Positions 1 to 10,356 are shown, numbered from the stretch's first letter. The stretch is 64,000 nucleotides of DNA from Saccharothrix sp. (GCF_031180885.1 NZ_JAPSLK010000035.1:1-64000), one strand, 5' to 3'. Translations and numbers: made by a program. Notes: generated from the letters alone by a model not told the origin.

Positions 1-1758
<1,758 letters not shown>

Positions 1759-1766
1759 CGCCGACC

Positions 1767-1805
1767 GATCATGTGGCCGGGTACCCCCTTCCCGGCCACA
1801 TGATC
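1767..1805. terminator. Bidirectional rho-independent-like terminator
   Basis: GATCATGTGGCCGGG at 1767-1781 pairs perfectly with CCCGGCCACATGATC at 1791-1805 around a 9 nt loop. It lies between the convergent genes ending at 1758 and 1830. It lacks a long T tail, which is common in actinomycetes. Confidence 0.85.
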
Positions 1806-1829
1806 ACTGTCGCGCGTACCGGCGGGTCG

Positions 1830-2360
1830 TCAGGCGAGGAACTCCCGGAGCTGCTCTTCCGTGGCGCCCGCGTCGCGCAGCCATCCCAAGGTCTCCTTGC
1901 GGAGGTAGGCGATCAGGTTTCGCTGCCACTCGACCACCACGTCCGGCGGTGCGTTCCTGGTGCAGACCGTGATCGGCAGGCTCGTGCCCCTGTTGATGGC
2001 CTTCGTCCCGGTGTGGTGCTTCGAAGCCTTGCTCTCGGCGGTGGCCTTCTCGTACGTGCCGTCGCGGCGGGTGGTCGGGGGGTCGACGGTCTTGGTGCTG
2101 ATGTCGACGTCGGTGTCCTGGTCGATGAGGTGCAGGTGCTCCCTGTCCCGGAAGTGGTCGGCACCCTTGCCCACGACCTCGTGGGACTTGTACCACACGT
2201 AGAGGTGGCGTTCGGACTCGCCCTTCGCGTAGGCCAAGTCCTCTTCCTCGTTGTCGGCCTTCTTCTTGATCGTCCGTAACAGCCATTGCGCGAAGGGCAG
2301 GCTGATGGCGTCGTCGTCGTCGGACGGGAAGAACGGGATCGTGCCGGTGACCGCACCCAT
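1830..2360 (-). CDS. Unknown 176-residue cytoplasmic protein
   Basis: No family recognised. The start at 2360 gives MGAVTGTIPFFPSDDDDAIS and is chosen because AGGAG lies 5 nt upstream; an in-frame ATG at 2408 is the alternative and adds 16 residues. There is no signal peptide or membrane segment. The middle is rich in charged residues (KKKADNEEEDLAYAKGESERHLYVWYKSHEVVG), followed by a DHFRDREHLHLIDQDTDVDISTK stretch and a hydrophobic VVVEWQRNLIAYLRKETLGWL helix near the C-terminus. The alternating beta-like pattern and a polar helix-ending tail could suit a small oligomeric protein such as an Hcp-like tube or carrier, but this is only a guess. It is convergent with the lectin gene and downstream of the LacI regulator in the same direction, after 75 nt. 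Confidence 0.6.
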   Translation of the reverse strand: MGAVTGTIPFFPSDDDDAISLPFAQWLLRTIKKKADNEEEDLAYAKGESERHLYVWYKSHEVVGKGADHFRDREHLHLIDQDTDVDISTKTVDPPTTRRDGTYEKATAESKASKHHTGTKAINRGTSLPITVCTRNAPPDVVVEWQRNLIAYLRKETLGWLRDAGATEEQLREFLA

Positions 2361-2435
2361 GGGATCTCCTGACGTAGTCGGGTTACCGGCGTATCGGCCT
2401 GCCGCCACGGGCGTTACGTAGTTCGACGATGTACG

Positions 2436-3473
2436 TCAGCGCGCCGGCGGTGCGGTGCTGGCGCGGACGACGAGGTCGGTGGCCAGGACCAGGCGGCTCT
2501 GCCGCGGGGGTTCGTCGCGGGACAGGGCCAGGACGGCTTCGGTGGCGGCGGCGGCCATGTCGCGCAAGGGTTGGCGGACCGTGGTGAGCGGCGGGATCAT
2601 CTCGCGGCTCGACGGGATGTCGTCGAAGCCGACCACGCTGAGATCCGTCGGTATGCGCAGCCCCGCTTCGTGGGCCGCCTGGTACACGCCCAACGCGGTG
2701 CCGTCGTTGCACGCCACGATCGCGGTCGGCGGGTCGGGCAGGCGCAGCAGGTCGCGGGTGTGCTCGCGGCCGTCGGCGATCTGGAAGTCGCCCTCCCGGA
2801 TCAGGGCCGGGTCGACCTTGACGCCCGCGTTGTCCAGCGCGGCCCGGTAGCCGTCCAGGCGCGCTCGGCCGGACAGCGTGCGGAACGGGCCGGTGATGGT
2901 GGCGATGCGGCGGTGGCCCAGCTCAAGTAGGTGCCGGGTCGCGGACAGGCCGCCGCTCCAGTTGCTGGTGCCTACCGACCACACCCCGCGGTCCGGCTCG
3001 TCGGTCGGGTCGACCAGCACGATCGGGATGCCCCTACTGTGCAGCCGCTCCTGCTGGGACGGGGTGGGTCCGGAGAACACCGCGACGACGCCCGCCGGGC
3101 GGCGGGCCAGGACGCCCTCGATCCAGTCCCGGTCGGGGGTGTGCCGGCCGTGCAGTTCGGAGACGACGACGGCCAGGCCGTGCGCCGCCGCGACCTGCGC
3201 GGCGCCGTTGAGGATCTCGGTGGCGTAGTCGCCCGTGATCGCGTGCAGGACGACCTCGACCAGCTGGGACCGGGTGGCGCGGCGCTTGCGGCGGTAGCCG
3301 TGCGCGCGGATGACGCCCTCGACCGTCGCCCTGGTCTCGGGCGCCACGTCGGGGTGGCCGTTGACCACCTTGGAGATCGTCGCGACCGACACGCCGGCCA
3401 GTTCGGCGAGCTGGCTGATCGTCGCGCCGGCCTGGTCGTTCGGTTCCGCTGCGGGTCGGCGCGCCGGGCTCAT
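2436..3473 (-). CDS. LacI-family transcriptional regulator (xylan/xylooligosaccharide, BxlR-like)
   Basis: A 345-residue regulator with an N-terminal LacI helix-turn-helix (about residues 18-40, ATISQLAELAGVSVATISKVVNG) and hinge. The periplasmic-binding-like effector domain follows, with VVSELHGRHT and DLSVVGFDDIPSSREMIPPLTTVRQP near the C-terminus. It is divergent from the ABC importer at 3614-6655 and the GH43 gene. The shared gap contains CGAAACGTTTCG at 3491-3502 and CGAATATTTCG at 3578-3588, so self- and operon-repression relieved by a xylo-oligosaccharide is the likely circuit. The same half-sites precede the xylanase at the left edge and the GH62 at 51282. The ligand is inferred from neighbours only. 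Confidence 0.88.
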   Translation of the reverse strand: MSPARRPAAEPNDQAGATISQLAELAGVSVATISKVVNGHPDVAPETRATVEGVIRAHGYRRKRRATRSQLVEVVLHAITGDYATEILNGAAQVAAAHGLAVVVSELHGRHTPDRDWIEGVLARRPAGVVAVFSGPTPSQQERLHSRGIPIVLVDPTDEPDRGVWSVGTSNWSGGLSATRHLLELGHRRIATITGPFRTLSGRARLDGYRAALDNAGVKVDPALIREGDFQIADGREHTRDLLRLPDPPTAIVACNDGTALGVYQAAHEAGLRIPTDLSVVGFDDIPSSREMIPPLTTVRQPLRDMAAAATEAVLALSRDEPPRQSRLVLATDLVVRASTAPPAR

Positions 3474-3490
3474 GCGGCGAGTGTAACCGT

Positions 3491-3588
3491 CGAAACGTTT
3501 CGGTCTGCTTGCGCAAACCCTTGACGGTCAGTGGATCTGCGGCCTACTTTCGCTGCCGAAAGATTCCGGCGATCCGCCGAATATTTCG
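3491..3588. promoter_or_regulatory. Operator region: CGAAACGTTTCG, CCGAAAGATTCCGG, CGAATATTTCG
   Basis: Three CGAAA/TTTCG-type inverted repeats lie in the divergent promoter between the LacI regulator and the sugar-binding lipoprotein: a perfect one at 3491-3502, an imperfect one near 3556, and one at 3578-3588. The arrangement suits repression of both genes by the adjacent LacI protein. Confidence 0.7.
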
Positions 3589-3613
3589 AACCGCCACGGT
3601 CTGGAGGCAACAC

Positions 3614-4870
3614 ATGAAACTCCGCGCCATCGTCGCCGCGGTGCTACTGGTCACCGCCGCGTGCTCACCGGGCAGCGGCGAGGGTGGCGGTGGGGACGGC
3701 AAGTCCTTCGAGTTCTGGTCGTTCAGCGGGATCAACCAGAAGGCCGCCGTCGAGGAGTACAAGAAGAAGCGCCCCGAGGTCGAGGTCAAGCTCACCGAGG
3801 TCGGCAACGCCCAGGAGACCGCGCAGTCGCTGACCACCGCGCTGGCCGGCGGCAAGGTGCCGGACCTGGTGCTGATCCAGGGCGACGACCTGCCCAAGTT
3901 CGTCGAGCAGCCGCAGAACTTCGTGGACCTCAAGACGCTCGGCGCGGACGAGATCAAGGGCGACTACCTGGACTGGGTGATGGCGCAGAGCGTCGCCAAG
4001 GACGGCCAGATCCTCGGCATCCCCACCGACGTCGGCGGCATGGCGATGGCCTACCGCACCGACCTGTTCGCCGCCGCCGGCCTGCCCACCGACCGCGAGT
4101 CGGTCGGCAAGCTGTGGCCGGACTGGAACGCGTTCATCGAGACCGGCAAGCGCTACACCGAGAAGACCGGCCAGCCGTTCGTGGACAACGCCGCCACGAG
4201 CGTCTTCTACCAGGCGGTCAACCAGGGCAGCCAGAAGTACTACGACGACAAGCGCGAGCTGGTCTACTCGACCAACCCGCAGGTGAAGAGCGCCTTCGAC
4301 CTGGGCATCAAGGCCGCGCAGGCGGGCATCACGGCCAAGCTGGCCTCCTTCGCCGAGGGCTGGAGCGCCGGCATGGCGCAGGGCAGGTTCGCCGTGGTCG
4401 CCGCGCCGTCGTGGATGCTCAACGCCATCCGCAGCAACGCCCCCGACACGGCCGGCAAGTGGGACCTCGCCACGGTCCCCGGCAAGTCCGGCAACTGGGG
4501 CGGCAGCTACCTGGCCATCCCGAAGCGCGCGAAGAACCCGAAGGCCGCGTGGGAGTACATCCGCACCATGCAGTCGCCGCAGGGCCAGTTGGAGCACTTC
4601 GTGAAGTCCGGCGCCCTGCCCACCACCCCGTCGGTCTACCAGGACCCGCAGCTGACCGCGCGCAGCGAGCCGTTCTTCTCCGGCGCCCCGATCGGCACCA
4701 TCTACACGCAGTCCCTGCTGGGCCTCAAGCCGTTCTACATCGGACCGGACAGCACGACCATCGGCACCGAGTTCCTCAACGCCATCACCAACGTCGAGGA
4801 GAACGGCGGCAACGCGGCCACGGCGTGGGACGACGCCGTCCGCAACATCAAGACCGCCATCGGCAAGTGA
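3614..4870 (+). CDS. ABC-importer sugar-binding lipoprotein (CUT1 family)
   Basis: A 418-residue extracellular solute-binding protein of the oligosaccharide (CUT1) type. The start at 3614 gives MKLRAIVAAVLLVTAACSPG, a lipoprotein signal with lipobox TAAC. GGAGG lies 7 nt upstream. Typical CUT1 features follow: FEFWSFSGIN after the linker, GGKVPDLVLIQGDD, the GIPTDVGGMAMAYRTDLFAAAG segment, and a C-terminal GTEFLNAITNVEENGG. It is the first gene of an operon with two permeases and a GH43 enzyme and has no ATPase gene. Like many actinomycete systems, it probably borrows a shared MsiK-type ATPase. The substrate is inferred to be xylo- or arabinoxylo-oligosaccharide. Confidence 0.92.
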   Translation: MKLRAIVAAVLLVTAACSPGSGEGGGGDGKSFEFWSFSGINQKAAVEEYKKKRPEVEVKLTEVGNAQETAQSLTTALAGGKVPDLVLIQGDDLPKFVEQPQNFVDLKTLGADEIKGDYLDWVMAQSVAKDGQILGIPTDVGGMAMAYRTDLFAAAGLPTDRESVGKLWPDWNAFIETGKRYTEKTGQPFVDNAATSVFYQAVNQGSQKYYDDKRELVYSTNPQVKSAFDLGIKAAQAGITAKLASFAEGWSAGMAQGRFAVVAAPSWMLNAIRSNAPDTAGKWDLATVPGKSGNWGGSYLAIPKRAKNPKAAWEYIRTMQSPQGQLEHFVKSGALPTTPSVYQDPQLTARSEPFFSGAPIGTIYTQSLLGLKPFYIGPDSTTIGTEFLNAITNVEENGGNAATAWDDAVRNIKTAIGK

Positions 4871-4877
4871 GCCGCCC

Positions 4878-5828
4878 GTGAGCACCACGCTGGCGCCCGT
4901 CCCGGTCGCTCCCGCAGAGCCGCCCGCCCCTCGGGTCGGCACCCCGCTGCGGGAGCGGCTGGCGCCCTACGCCTACATCGCGCCGTTCTTCGTGCTGTTC
5001 GCCGTGTTCGGGCTGTTCCCGTTCCTGTTCACGTTCTACGTGGCGCTGTTCGACTGGAACCCGATCGGCGACCAGACGTTCATCGGCCTGGACAACTTCA
5101 CCCGGATGCTGGACGACCCCAGGTTCTGGAACGCCACCCGCAACACGGTGAGCATCTGGTTCCTGTCCACGGTGCCGCAGCTGTTCATCGCGCTGCTGCT
5201 GGCCCACCTGCTCAACCACGCCCGGCTGCGGGCCGCGCTGTTCTTCCGGATGTCCGTGCTCGTCCCGTACGTGACGTCGGTGGCCGCCACCGCGATCGTG
5301 TTCGCGCAGCTGTTCGACCGCGACTTCGGCCTGCTCAACTGGCTGCTCGGCCTGGTCGGCGTGGACCCGGTGGACTTCGTCGGGTCCACGTGGGGCAGCC
5401 ACGTCGTCATCGCGGCCATGGTCACGTGGCGGTGGTTCGGCTACACCACGCTGCTCTACCTGGCCTCGCTCCAAGCGGTGCCGCGCGACGTCTACGAGTC
5501 CGCCGCCATCGACGGCGCGGGCGGGTGGCAGCGGTTCCGGCACATCACCGTCCCGGCGCTGCGCCCGGTGATCATCTTCACCGTGATCACCTCCACCATC
5601 GGCGGTCTGCAGATCTTCACCGAACCGCTGCTGGTGTCCCCGGGCTCGTCGCTGACCTGCGGTTCGGTCCGGCAGTGCCAGACGCTCACGCTCATGCTGT
5701 ACGAACAGGGCTTCGGCCGCTACGAGTTCGGCTACGGGTCGGCGATCGGCGTCGCGCTGTTCCTCATGGTGGTGTTCGTCGCCGCGGTGAACTACCTGCT
5801 GTCCAGTCGCATCAAGGCGGATCGATGA
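4878..5828 (+). CDS. ABC sugar permease, MalF/CUT1 type
   Basis: A 316-residue inner-membrane permease starting at a GTG 7 nt after the binding-protein stop. The N-terminal tail is proline-rich (VPVAPAEPPAPRVG) and is followed by six predicted membrane segments, the first being YIAPFFVLFAVFGLFPFLFTFYVALF. The EAA loop that docks to the ATPase reads YESAAIDGAGGWQRFRHITVPAL. It pairs with the next gene, whose ATG overlaps its stop codon, to form the channel of the importer. Confidence 0.93.
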   Translation: MSTTLAPVPVAPAEPPAPRVGTPLRERLAPYAYIAPFFVLFAVFGLFPFLFTFYVALFDWNPIGDQTFIGLDNFTRMLDDPRFWNATRNTVSIWFLSTVPQLFIALLLAHLLNHARLRAALFFRMSVLVPYVTSVAATAIVFAQLFDRDFGLLNWLLGLVGVDPVDFVGSTWGSHVVIAAMVTWRWFGYTTLLYLASLQAVPRDVYESAAIDGAGGWQRFRHITVPALRPVIIFTVITSTIGGLQIFTEPLLVSPGSSLTCGSVRQCQTLTLMLYEQGFGRYEFGYGSAIGVALFLMVVFVAAVNYLLSSRIKADR

Positions 5829-6655
5829 GCGCGCGCCACAACAACGTCCGCTGGTGGCAGTACGGGGTCCTGGCCGTCGCGTCGGCGGTGTCGCTGTTCC
5901 CGCTGTACTGGATGTTCGTGGTGGCCACCACCGACACCGCGGCGGCCACGCAGATGCCGCCGGAGATCGTGCCGGGCGGCAACTTCTTCCACCTGGCCGG
6001 GCTCGTGTTCACCACGGTCCCGTTCCTGCAGTCCATCGTGAACAGCGTCGTGGTGGCCACCGCGATCGGCGTGGGCCAGGCCCTGCTGTGCGCGCTGGCC
6101 GGGTTCGCGTTCGCCAAGCTCCGGTTCCCGGGGCGCGGCGTGCTGTTCCTGGTGGTGCTGCTGACGATGACGGTGCCGACGCAGCTGGCCGTGATCCCGC
6201 AGTACCTGATCATGTCCGAGCTGGGCTGGGTGGACACGTTGCAGGCCCTGGTCGTGCCGGGGCTGGCGAGCGCGTTCGGGATCTTCTGGATGCGGCAGCA
6301 CATCGTGGCCACGATCAACGACGAGCTGATGCAGGCGGCCTACCTGGACGGCGCTTCGACGTGGCAGGTGTTCTGGCGCATCGTGTTCCCGATCGTGCGG
6401 CCGGCGGCGTTCGTGCTGGGCCTGTTCGGGTTCGTGACCGCGTGGAACGACTTCCTGTGGCCGTTCATCGTGCTCAAGTCGCCGGAGCGGTTCACCGCGC
6501 AGATCGCCATCAAGGCGTTGCAGAACAACTACGACATCGACCTCGGGCTGGCCATGTCCGGCTCGTTCCTCGCGACCGTGCCCGTGCTTTTCGTGTTCGT
6601 CCTCGTGGGCAGGCGGATGGTCGCGGGCATCCTCGAAGGTGCGTTCAAGGGCTGA
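5825..6655 (+). CDS. ABC sugar permease, MalG/CUT1 type
   Basis: A 276-residue partner permease, translationally coupled to the previous gene through an ATGA overlap. Membrane segments start at YGVLAVASAVSLFPLYWMFVVATT. The EAA loop is MQAAYLDGASTWQVFWRIVFPIV, and the C-terminus LVGRRMVAGILEGAFKG is the standard MalG-like ending. Together with the upstream lipoprotein and MalF-type permease it imports an oligosaccharide, probably derived from xylan. Confidence 0.93.
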   Translation: MSARHNNVRWWQYGVLAVASAVSLFPLYWMFVVATTDTAAATQMPPEIVPGGNFFHLAGLVFTTVPFLQSIVNSVVVATAIGVGQALLCALAGFAFAKLRFPGRGVLFLVVLLTMTVPTQLAVIPQYLIMSELGWVDTLQALVVPGLASAFGIFWMRQHIVATINDELMQAAYLDGASTWQVFWRIVFPIVRPAAFVLGLFGFVTAWNDFLWPFIVLKSPERFTAQIAIKALQNNYDIDLGLAMSGSFLATVPVLFVFVLVGRRMVAGILEGAFKG

Positions 6656-6670
6656 CCCGGAAGGCGGAAC

Positions 6671-8149
6671 ATGACGCGGAGCTTCGACAACCCGGTGGTC
6701 CCGGGGTTCTTCCCGGACCCCAGCGTCTGCCGGGTCGGCGACGACTACTACCTGGTGTGCTCCAGTTTCGAGTACTTCCCGGGCGTGCCGATCCTGCACA
6801 GCCGGGACCTGGTGCACTGGCGGCAGATCGGCAACGTCCTGGACCGGCCGTCCCAACTGCCGATGCCGGCCGAGGCGCTGGCCTCGCGCGGCATCTACGC
6901 GCCGACGATCCGGTACCACGACGGCCTGTTCTACATGATCACCACCAACGTCTCGGAGGGCGGCAACTTCGTCGTCACCGCGGAGGACCCGGCCGGCCCG
7001 TGGTCGGACCCGGTGTGGATCGACCTGCCCGGCATCGACCCGAGCCTGGTCTGGGACGAGGACGGCAACTGCTGGTGCACCGTGCACGGCGTCCAGCTCG
7101 CGCGGGTGGACCCGTTGGCGGGCAAGGTGTTGGAGGGTCCGTGGCCGATCTGGTCGGGCACCGGTCTGCAATGGCCGGAGGCGCCGCACCTGTACCAGAT
7201 CGGCGACTGGTGGTACCTGATGATCGCCGAGGGCGGCACCGAACGCGGCCACACCGTGGCCATGGCCCGCGCCCGCCACCCGCGCGGCCCCTACGAACCC
7301 GCGCCCGGCAACCCGATCCTCACCCACCGCGGCACCGACCGTCCCATCCAGAGCACCGGTCACGCGGACCTGGTGTCCACTCCGGACGGTGAGTGGTGGA
7401 TGGTCCTCCTGGCCACCCGCCCGCGTGGCTTCACCCCGAACTACCACCCGCTGGGCCGGGAAACGTTCCTCACCCCGGTCGAGTGGGTCGACGGCTGGCC
7501 CCGGGTCGGCCCGGTCGAACTCACCGAGCGCGCCCCGAACGCGTGGCACCCGTTCGACCCGCCACCCGTCCGCGACGACTTCACCGGGCCGGCGCTCGGC
7601 TTCGAGTGGATCTCCCCGCGCGTCCGCCCCGACGAGTCGTGGTCGCTGACCGAACGCCCGGGCTGGCTCACCCTGCACGCCACCGGCCCGACCCTCGACG
7701 AACCCGGCCACACCTTCATCGGCCGCCGCCAGCAGCACCAGGAGTCGCACTCGGAAGTGTTGCTGGACCCCGGTTCGGCGCGGGCAGGCCTGTCGGTGCG
7801 CTTGGACGAGGCCCACCACTACGACCTCGAAGTGGCCGGAGGCCGCGCCGAGGTCATCGCCCGCATCGGCCCGCTGCGCCACACCGTGGCGGCGACAGAG
7901 GTGCCCGACGGCCCGGTGACCCTGACCGTCACGACCCGCCTGCCCACGCAAGAGGACGAAGCGACAAGTGGTGGCAAGGCTTTGGGACCGGACCTGGTCG
8001 GGTTCCACGTCAACGGCACGCTCCTGACCGAACTGGACGGTCGCTACCTGTCCACCGAGGTGGCCTCCGGCTTCACCGGCCGCGTGATCGGCATGTACGT
8101 CACCGAGGGCACAGCGTCCTTCGACTGGTTCGACTACCGCCAACGCTAG
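6671..8149 (+). CDS. GH43 beta-xylosidase/alpha-L-arabinofuranosidase, cytoplasmic
   Basis: A 492-residue GH43 enzyme without a signal peptide, beginning MTRSFDNPVVPGFFPDPSVC. The five-bladed propeller motifs are clear: PDPSV (catalytic base Asp), IDPSLVWDEDG (pKa-tuning Asp), and WPEAPHLY (acid Glu). The C-terminal half from about residue 300 (VRDDFTGPALGFEWISPR) is the beta-sandwich accessory domain of the GH43 subfamily 11/12 beta-xylosidases. It ends the importer operon 15 nt after the permease, so it most likely hydrolyses imported xylo- or arabinoxylo-oligosaccharides to monosaccharides. Xylosidase versus arabinofuranosidase cannot be decided from sequence alone. Confidence 0.9.
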   Translation: MTRSFDNPVVPGFFPDPSVCRVGDDYYLVCSSFEYFPGVPILHSRDLVHWRQIGNVLDRPSQLPMPAEALASRGIYAPTIRYHDGLFYMITTNVSEGGNFVVTAEDPAGPWSDPVWIDLPGIDPSLVWDEDGNCWCTVHGVQLARVDPLAGKVLEGPWPIWSGTGLQWPEAPHLYQIGDWWYLMIAEGGTERGHTVAMARARHPRGPYEPAPGNPILTHRGTDRPIQSTGHADLVSTPDGEWWMVLLATRPRGFTPNYHPLGRETFLTPVEWVDGWPRVGPVELTERAPNAWHPFDPPPVRDDFTGPALGFEWISPRVRPDESWSLTERPGWLTLHATGPTLDEPGHTFIGRRQQHQESHSEVLLDPGSARAGLSVRLDEAHHYDLEVAGGRAEVIARIGPLRHTVAATEVPDGPVTLTVTTRLPTQEDEATSGGKALGPDLVGFHVNGTLLTELDGRYLSTEVASGFTGRVIGMYVTEGTASFDWFDYRQR

Positions 8150-8247
8150 CTCGCATTCCAAAGGTGAGGTGACCACCCGTTTTCCGCCGCGCAGCGGCGC
8201 TCTTCCGCCGCCTCCGCGCGGCGGGCCGGGCTCCCAGCCACAGGTGG

Positions 8248-8402
8248 GGCTTCGGTTCCCCCACCGTATGGCCTGCCCGAAGGGCTACCACAGATTTCCC
8301 GGGTGCAGCCAAAAAGTTTTGCGAGGAACGAGCAAAAGTTTTCAGCGGCACCCGGGAAATCTGTGGTTGGCTTTGCCAGGCCATGCGGTGGGAACCGACG
8401 CC
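8248..8402. repeat. Hairpin element A (155 bp inverted repeat)
   Basis: The outer arms GTATGGCCTG and CAGGCCATGC (with matching CGGTTCCC flanks) and the inner arms CCACAGATTTCCCGGGTG and CACCCGGGAAATCTGTGG enclose a core containing TTTTGCGAGGAACGAGCAAAA. Each arm also contains its own small hairpin: GCCCGAAGGGC at 8275-8285 and TGGCTTTGCCA at 8368-8378. The fold is therefore a four-way junction with a long apical stem. The function is unknown. Confidence 0.85.
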
Positions 8403-8639
8403 CTTCCCTCCCCCATTGGCGGCCTCCAGGCCGCTTTTCGCTTGAGAGCGCGCAGCGCGTCGAGCTTGCGAGCGCGTCAGCGCGTTCAAGAGCGCGAAGC
8501 GCGTTCCTCCTCCAGTAGCGCGGAGCGCGTTGCGTCTACACGCGCGCAGCGTGGGCTTGAGCGCGTAAGCCAATTTCAAAGATTAAAAGCGCCTCGCCGG
8601 CGGGCGAGCCGCCAAGGATGGCACAACTACAACTGCGGG

Positions 8640-8806
8640 GGCTTCTTGCTTGTGTCATCCCCGCATGACCCGGCAAAGCCGACCACATTTTTGGTCGGAT
8701 GCCGCTAAAAATTTTGCTCGTTCCTCACAAAATTTTCGGCTGCGCCCGACCAAAAATGTGGTAGCCCTTCGGGCGGGCCATACGGGGATGACACAAGCAA
8801 GAAGCC
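8640..8806. repeat. Hairpin element B (167 bp inverted repeat)
   Basis: It has the same architecture as element A but a different stem sequence. The outer arms are GGCTTCTTGCTTGTGTCATC and its complement; the inner arms are CCACATTTTTGGTCGG and CCGACCAAAAATGTGG. The core CTCGTTCCTC is in the opposite orientation to element A. The side hairpins GGCAAAGCC and GCCCTTCGGGC are kept. Confidence 0.85.
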
Positions 8807-8889
8807 CAGGTTGAGGTGTGTCCGCTCGGGCGGACTGCCCGCCCGGCAAGGCGGACTGCCTCGCTTGGTTGCGGAGGAGACTCGGTTGT

Positions 8890-8969
8890 TCGAATTGGTT
8901 CGAAGGCCGGCATCGCTAGTTATTCGACGGTGTCGCGCGTAGGCTGACTGCCTGATCGAACCGGTTCGA
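8890..8969. promoter_or_regulatory. Two LacI-type operators TCGAATTGGTTCGA and TCGAACCGGTTCGA
   Basis: TCGAATTGGTTCGA at 8890-8903 and the perfect palindrome TCGAACCGGTTCGA at 8956-8969 precede the CE1-CBM13 esterase gene. The same box flanks the GH54 gene, the LacI regulator/ABC operon at 31783/31937 and the glycosidase at 33451. They are probable binding sites of the LacI protein at 31937-32947. Confidence 0.75.
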
Positions 8970-9036
8970 CAACCAGCGTCCGATCCGCCGCGGATGCCGC
9001 GATCCGGTCCCCTCACAGGAGAATCGGAGCACATCC

Positions 9037-10356
9037 ATGCGACACACCGGCCGCCTCCGCCGATGGCGGGGGCTGACCACGGCCTTGGCCGCGTTGGCCC
9101 TCATCGGTGCGGGCGTCAACGGCCCGGCGTACGCCGCCCCCGGCGACGCCGCCCCGGCGGGAGGCACCACGCTCGCCGCCACACCCGGCTGCGGCAAGGC
9201 CCCCGGACTGGCCAGCGGCACGCACAACATCCAGAGCAGCGGCAAGAACCGCAGCTTCATCCTCAGCGTCCCGGCCAACTACGACCCCAACCGCCAGTAC
9301 CGGCTGATCTTCGGCTTCCACTGGTGGGGCGGCACCGCCAACGACGTCGCCTCCGGTGGCTCCGACGGTGACGTCTACGCCTACTACGGCCTGCGCCGCC
9401 TCGCCGACAACAGCGCCATCTTCGTCGCGCCGCAAGGGATCGGCAACGGTTGGGCGAACTCCGGCGGCGAGGACGTCACCTTCACCGACGACATGATCCG
9501 GCGGATCGGCGACGCCCTGTGCGTGGACACCGCCCAGGTCTTCTCCCTCGGCTTCAGCTACGGCGGCGCGATGAGCTACTCGCTCGCGTGCTCCCGCCCG
9601 ACCGTGTTCCGCGCCGTCGCGGCCATCGCCGCCCCGGGCGAGATCAGCGGCTGCAACGGCGGCACGCAACCGGTGGCGTACATGGGCATCCACGGCATCT
9701 CCGACAACATCGGCGCGGGCCGCGGGATGCGGGACCGGTTCGTCCGCAACAACGGCTGCACGCCGCAGAACGCGCCCGAACCGGCCCGCGGCAGCCTGAC
9801 CCACATCTCCACCACCTACTCCGGCTGCCGGGCCGGCTACCCGGTGGTCTGGGCGGCCTTCGACGGCGGCCACCAGCAGGGCCCGGTGGACGGGTGCTCG
9901 GGTTGCGAGTCCGGCGCGCGCAGCTGGGTCAAGGGCGAGGTGTGGAAGTTCTTCACCGGTGAGACCCCGCCGGCCCCGACCACGTTCCGCCTGCGCGGCG
10001 AGGCTTCCGGTCGGTGCATGGACGTCGAGGGCGCGAACTCGGCCACCGGCAGCCCGATGATCATCTGGGACTGCCACGCCAACGCCAACCAGCAGTTCTC
10101 CCAGAACGGCCAGACGCTCCGGGTGCTGGGCAAGTGCCTGGACGTCCCGGAGAACGCGACCGCCGGCACCCGTGCCCGGATCTGGGACTGCACCGGCGGC
10201 ACCAACCAGAACTGGACGTTCAACACCAACGGCACGATCAGCAACGTCCGCACCGGGCTGTGCCTGGACGTCAACGGCGCGGCGACCGCCAACGGCTCGA
10301 CCGTGATCGTGTGGACCTGCCACACCGGCGCCAACCAGCGCTGGGCCAAGGCCTAG
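9037..10356 (+). CDS. Secreted CE1 (feruloyl-esterase/PHB-depolymerase-like) esterase with CBM13
   Basis: A 439-residue secreted esterase. After the signal peptide (to about residue 32, AYA-AP) the alpha/beta-hydrolase domain runs from CGKAPGLASGTHN to about residue 308. The nucleophile elbow is GFSYGG, the oxyanion segment FGFHWWGG, and the probable catalytic His lies in FDGGHQQGP. A three-lobed ricin-type domain follows (GRCMDVEG, GKCLDVPE, GLCLDVNG with QxW motifs), which binds xylan or galactosyl sugars. The likely substrates are feruloyl or acetyl esters of arabinoxylan. It is the first of two esterase genes, with a terminator between them, and is preceded by two TCGAA-type operators. 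Confidence 0.9.
   Translation: MRHTGRLRRWRGLTTALAALALIGAGVNGPAYAAPGDAAPAGGTTLAATPGCGKAPGLASGTHNIQSSGKNRSFILSVPANYDPNRQYRLIFGFHWWGGTANDVASGGSDGDVYAYYGLRRLADNSAIFVAPQGIGNGWANSGGEDVTFTDDMIRRIGDALCVDTAQVFSLGFSYGGAMSYSLACSRPTVFRAVAAIAAPGEISGCNGGTQPVAYMGIHGISDNIGAGRGMRDRFVRNNGCTPQNAPEPARGSLTHISTTYSGCRAGYPVVWAAFDGGHQQGPVDGCSGCESGARSWVKGEVWKFFTGETPPAPTTFRLRGEASGRCMDVEGANSATGSPMIIWDCHANANQQFSQNGQTLRVLGKCLDVPENATAGTRARIWDCTGGTNQNWTFNTNGTISNVRTGLCLDVNGAATANGSTVIVWTCHTGANQRWAKA

Larger units (their letters stand above)
8150..9036. repeat. Repeat-rich intergenic region, locus 1 of the hairpin-repeat family
   Basis: This 887 bp gap holds no credible gene. It contains, in order, hairpin element A (8248-8402), runs of GCGCGAAGCGCG-like palindromes around 8440-8560, a conserved module reading AAAGCGCCTCGCCGGCGGGC (about 8587), hairpin element B (8640-8806), and then two TCGAAYYGGTTCGA operators before the next gene. 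The same modules recur near 33000, 42800, 54200-55200 and 59400. Confidence 0.8.

Noticed and set aside
5792-8176. Long minus-strand open frame opposite the permease and GH43 genes
   Set aside because: Antisense artefact: His/Arg/Asp-rich, no domain, and crosses two confident genes.
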